Of a stretch of DNA of 64,000 bases, positions 61,078 through 64,000 are shown in pieces (positions within the stretch are counted from its first letter, which is position 1; the number at the start of each line of letters is the position of its first letter). The stretch is from assembly GCF_000154225.1 (NCBI RefSeq), contig NZ_DS264586.1, positions 1,580,527-1,644,526 on the forward strand, in the 5' to 3' direction. The DNA is from Schaalia dentiphila ATCC 17982 (lineage in GTDB: Bacteria > Actinomycetota > Actinomycetes > Actinomycetales > Actinomycetaceae). Below the pieces are notes generated by a model. That model had not been told where the DNA came from. It did not search any database and saw only the letters and a program-made list of their open reading frames with translations. The position numbers and the translations under genes were made by a program.

Positions 61078-61111
61078 CAGTTGCTACTTTCTGCTCGTGG
61101 GAACGTCGGGT

Positions 61112-61432
61112 TCAGGCGATCTCAGTGATCTTGACGACCGACATCTTCTGACGGTGTCCCTGGCGCTTGCGGTAGCCCGACTTGTTCTTGTACTTAATGA
61201 TGGAAATCTTGGGGCCCTTGGCCGAGTCAACAACCTCAGCCTTGACGGAAACCTTGCCCAGCTTGGCTGCGTCAACGGTGATGGCGTCGCCATCCACCAG
61301 CATCAGCGGCTGGAGCTCAATGCTCGAACCGATTTCTTCTGCCAGCTTGTCGACGACGACGACGTCACCGACGGACACCTTTTCCTGCCGGCCGCCAGCC
61401 TTGACGATCGCGTAGACCACGTTGGAGCTCAT
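61112..61432 (-). CDS. rplU: 50S ribosomal protein bL21
   Basis: 106 aa from the ATG at 61432 (MSSNVVYAIVKAGGRQEKV). The upstream frame is open to 61528 but that part is the leader. The C-terminus has the typical KNKSGYRKRQGHRQ stretch. It binds 23S rRNA early in assembly. Expressed from a promoter at 61528-61557, with rpmA downstream. Confidence 0.97.
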   Translation of the reverse strand: MSSNVVYAIVKAGGRQEKVSVGDVVVVDKLAEEIGSSIELQPLMLVDGDAITVDAAKLGKVSVKAEVVDSAKGPKISIIKYKNKSGYRKRQGHRQKMSVVKITEIA

Positions 61433-61501
61433 CTCTTCTCGTATTCGTAACCGGAATCGCGCCTCGAAACTGCCGAGGACTTGTCTCATTGTCATGATTC
61501 C

Positions 61502-61557
61502 GTTGGCGCTTGTTGCGCCGACGATCAAATTTAGCCGATTCGCACGCCGGATTGCAA
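61502..61557 (-). promoter_or_regulatory. rplU promoter and leader hairpin
   Basis: TTGCAA (61557-61552), 18 nt, TAAATT (61533-61528). Near the predicted start is a hairpin GTCGGCGC-AACAA-GCGCCAAC (61522-61502), which could be part of an autoregulatory leader, as for other ribosomal protein operons. The leader is about 88 nt. Confidence 0.6.
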
Positions 61558-61612
61558 GCCGGCACGGTCACGGGCAGGTGTGAAGTGCTGTGCGATTCCA
61601 CACCCTACGCTC

Positions 61613-61638
61613 GGGGGAGGGATGATCGCCCCTCCCCC
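61613..61638 (-). terminator. Hairpin after the RNase E/G gene
   Basis: 9-bp stem GGGGGAGGG/CCCTCCCCC (61613-61621 with 61630-61638), 8-nt loop, 13 bp after the stop codon. Confidence 0.75.
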
Positions 61639-61651
61639 GGCGCCTGGACCA

Positions 61652-64000
61652 TTACCCGGCGTCAACGATGCCGGTCGATGCGGCGCGACGACGGCGCTTG
61701 ACGCGCGGCTGATCGCTCGCCTCGGGAAGCGCAATGTCATCGGTCGACTTGGTCGGCACCGCCGGGACGCTCACCTCGGCACGCGCGGGCAGGTCGATGA
61801 CGACGGGGGTGGGAGCCGCGTCGGGCTCGACAATGCCGGTCGAGACGGCGACGCGACGCCTACGAGTCTTGCGCGGCGCGGCGGCCTCCTGGAAGGAAGT
61901 TTCCTCCGCGACCGACGCGCTCACCGGCGCGGTGGCTGGAGTCTCGTCCGTCTGCACCTCGGGAACAGCCGTCTGCGCGGTGACGCGGCGACGGGTCTTC
62001 TTCGGCGCGGGCGCCTCGGCCGGTTCTTCGGACGAGGCCGTGGCAGCCTTGCGGGATGCGCGGCGGCGGGTGGCCGGAGCCTTCTCGCGATGCTCGGGCA
62101 GCTGAATCTCGGAGGCATCCTTGGTGGGGGCCGCAGGCTCGTCCGAGTGATCGACCGGCTCGGGCAGGTCGATGCGCACGGGCAGTTCGGGCAGCGGAGC
62201 GGACTCGGCGACGCGGCGGCGACGACGAGGACGCTTGGTCGCGCTTTCCTCGGCCTTCTCGGCGGCGGGCTTGGACGCGGATTCCTCAGCGGGAGCCTCG
62301 GGCGCTGCAACCTGCTCGAGGGAAGAAGCCTCGGGTTCCTTGACCTCGGTCGAAACGGCGCGCGTGCGGCGCTTCTTGGTGGGCGCCGGCTCCGCGGCCG
62401 CGCTTTCCTCTTCCTTACGGGTCGAGGCAGCGGCGATCGCGCTCAGAGCCTCCTTGGCGCGCTCATGATCGGCATTGTCCTCGATACGGCGAGGCTCAGC
62501 CTTCTTCTGTTGCTTCTTCGAACCCTTCGAGCCCTTCGAAGGCTGTTCGGCCCCGGAGGTTTCCACAGGGTGCTGGTGAACGATGAAGCCGCGGCCCTCG
62601 CAGGCCTCGCACGAGGAGGAGAAAGCCTCGACGAGGCCCTCACCCACGCGCTTACGGGTCATCTGCACGAGGCCCAGGGACGTAATCTCGGTGACCTGGT
62701 GGCGCGTACGGTCGCGTCCCAGGCACTCCACCAGGCGACGCAGCACGAGGTCACGGTTGGATTCGAGGACCATGTCCACGAAGTCGATGATGACGATGCC
62801 ACCGATGTCGCGCAGGCGCAGCTGGCGCACGATCTCTTCGGCGGCCTCGAGGTTGTTACGGGTCACCGTCTCCTCGAGCGTGCCGCCGGCACCGATGAAC
62901 TTGCCGGTGTTGACGTCAATGACGGTCATCGCCTCGGTGCGGTCGATGATCAGGGTGCCGCCCGAGGGCAGCCACACCTTACGGTCCATGCCCTTCGCGA
63001 GCTGTTCGTCGATGCGATGCGCGCGGAAGACGTCCTCCGTGCCCACCCACTGCTCGACGCGATCGGAGAGCTCAGGGCTGAGCTCGTCGACGTATTCCTT
63101 GACGGTCGCATAGGTGTCACGGCCCTCGATCACGAGCTTCGAGAAGTCCTCATTGAAGATGTCGCGCACGACGCGCACGGCCAGCTCAGGCTCCCCGCGC
63201 AGCAGCGTCGGGGCGCTCTTCGTGTTGGTGCGCTTCTTCTCGATATCCTCCCACTGACGGGTCAGGCGAGCGACATCGTCGCGAATCTGCTCCTCCGTCG
63301 CGCCTTCCGCGGCGGTACGCACGATGACGCCCGAGCCGGAGGGCACGACAGCCTTGAGGATCTTCTTCAGGCGAGCGCGTTCCTTGTCCGGCAGCTTACG
63401 GGAGATGCCCATCATGGACCCGCCGGGGATGAGGACCAGGTAGCGGCCGGCCAGCGTGATCTGGGAGGTCAGGCGGGCACCCTTATGGCCGATCGGGTCC
63501 TTCGTCACCTGAACGAGGACCGGATCGCCAGACTTCAGCGCCGCCTCGATACGACGGGGCTTGCCCTCCATGCCGACGGCGTCCCAATTGACCTCGCCGG
63601 CGTACAGGACGGCGTTGCGTCCGCGGCCGACGTCGACGAATGCCGCTTCCATCGAGGGAAGCACGTTCTGGACGCGGCCCAGGTAGATGTTGCCGACCAT
63701 CGAGGACTGCGTGCGACGCGCGACGTAGTGCTCGACGAGCAGGCCGTCTTCGAGAATGGCGATCTGATCGAGGCCGTCTTGGTCGCGGATGACCATCGTG
63801 CGCTCGACCGACTCACGGCGCGCGAGGAACTCGGATTCGGAGATGGAGTGGCGACGGCGGCCTTCGCGGCGGCCTTCGCGGCGACGCATCTTCTTCGCCT
63901 CCAGGCGCGTGGACCCCTTGAGGGCCTGGACCTGGTCCGCGGGATCGCCACCTTCCTCGGAGGAGGCGGAGCTGCGCGCGCGGCGGCGACGACGGCGACG
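61652..64000 (-). CDS. rne: Ribonuclease E/G family protein, 5' part beyond the window
   Basis: 783 codons are present and the frame is still open at the window edge, where it encodes an Arg-rich run, so the N-terminal extension is incomplete. An S1 domain is seen at NIYLGRVQNVLPSMEAAFVD, the RNase core at TVIDVNTGKF and GIVIIDFVDM, and the zinc-link CEACEGRG. The C-terminal 250 residues are disordered, Ala/Pro/Glu-rich, with repeated basic TRRRR blocks, two ending in STGIV. It processes and degrades RNA. Gene order RNase E/G, rplU, rpmA, obgE is standard. Confidence 0.93.
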   Translation of the reverse strand, partial: RRRRRRRARSSASSEEGGDPADQVQALKGSTRLEAKKMRRREGRREGRRRHSISESEFLARRESVERTMVIRDQDGLDQIAILEDGLLVEHYVARRTQSSMVGNIYLGRVQNVLPSMEAAFVDVGRGRNAVLYAGEVNWDAVGMEGKPRRIEAALKSGDPVLVQVTKDPIGHKGARLTSQITLAGRYLVLIPGGSMMGISRKLPDKERARLKKILKAVVPSGSGVIVRTAAEGATEEQIRDDVARLTRQWEDIEKKRTNTKSAPTLLRGEPELAVRVVRDIFNEDFSKLVIEGRDTYATVKEYVDELSPELSDRVEQWVGTEDVFRAHRIDEQLAKGMDRKVWLPSGGTLIIDRTEAMTVIDVNTGKFIGAGGTLEETVTRNNLEAAEEIVRQLRLRDIGGIVIIDFVDMVLESNRDLVLRRLVECLGRDRTRHQVTEITSLGLVQMTRKRVGEGLVEAFSSSCEACEGRGFIVHQHPVETSGAEQPSKGSKGSKKQQKKAEPRRIEDNADHERAKEALSAIAAASTRKEEESAAAEPAPTKKRRTRAVSTEVKEPEASSLEQVAAPEAPAEESASKPAAEKAEESATKRPRRRRRVAESAPLPELPVRIDLPEPVDHSDEPAAPTKDASEIQLPEHREKAPATRRRASRKAATASSEEPAEAPAPKKTRRRVTAQTAVPEVQTDETPATAPVSASVAEETSFQEAAAPRKTRRRRVAVSTGIVEPDAAPTPVVIDLPARAEVSVPAVPTKSTDDIALPEASDQPRVKRRRRAASTGIVDAG

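Overview
The window is a high-GC actinobacterial chromosome segment. Gene content and style point to an oral or mucosal member of the Actinomycetaceae (Actinomyces/Schaalia-like). Pointers are a T-box ahead of a type-2 isoleucyl-tRNA synthetase, several apparently leaderless genes, choline-binding-type cell-wall repeat proteins, a CAP-domain surface protein ending in an LAATG-type sorting signal, PTS-dependent dihydroxyacetone kinase, and a sulfatase with its radical-SAM maturase. The genus is an inference from gene content. I saw no phage, insertion sequence, CRISPR array or rRNA.

Layout. 0-14 kb: both topoisomerase IV subunits (parC forward, parE reverse), separated by a secreted subtilase, a fructokinase-like PfkB kinase plus sugar porter operon, and two GNAT paralogues. 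Then come a DUF7455-type zinc protein, an ABC exporter pair and a broken ribbon-helix-helix antitoxin-like gene. 14.5-22.9 kb (reverse): dhaKLM, ndk and smc in one run, with folC just upstream. 23-26 kb (forward): a compact five-gene island with a ribosomal L7/L12-C-terminal-like protein, two YbjN/TY-Chap-like proteins and two unknown proteins with overlapping frames. 26-29.5 kb: ileS with its T-box leader. 29.6-31.5 kb: a two-gene permease pair (DUF318 plus DUF1980/TIGR03943). 31.6-38 kb: a sulfated-substrate module made of a sugar porter, sulfatase, ROK regulator, anaerobic sulfatase maturase and TauE/SafE exporter. 38-40 kb: small membrane and secreted proteins and a short-chain dehydrogenase. 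40.3-44.5 kb: glpABC with tandem palindromes upstream. 44.7-49.4 kb: two peptidases (M13 and aminopeptidase N). 49.6-54.4 kb: three surface proteins. 54.7-64 kb (reverse): a housekeeping run of RNase E/G, rplU, rpmA, obgE, proB, proA, nadD, rsfS, a histidine phosphatase and tRNA-Ala.

How it fits together. Anaerobic glycerol-3-phosphate dehydrogenase (glpABC) and PTS-driven dihydroxyacetone kinase (dhaKLM) both feed three-carbon compounds into glycolysis as dihydroxyacetone phosphate. The sulfatase module looks self-contained: import, desulfation, enzyme maturation, regulation, and export of sulfate or sulfite. Its two transcription units share an inverted-repeat motif that could be the ROK operator. 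The strongest candidates for something not well described are the 23-25.8 kb island, a 12-mer (ACGAGGCCGGGG) found eight times and sometimes paired as terminator hairpins, and the group of genes with a -10-like hexamer 6-7 nt before the start codon.
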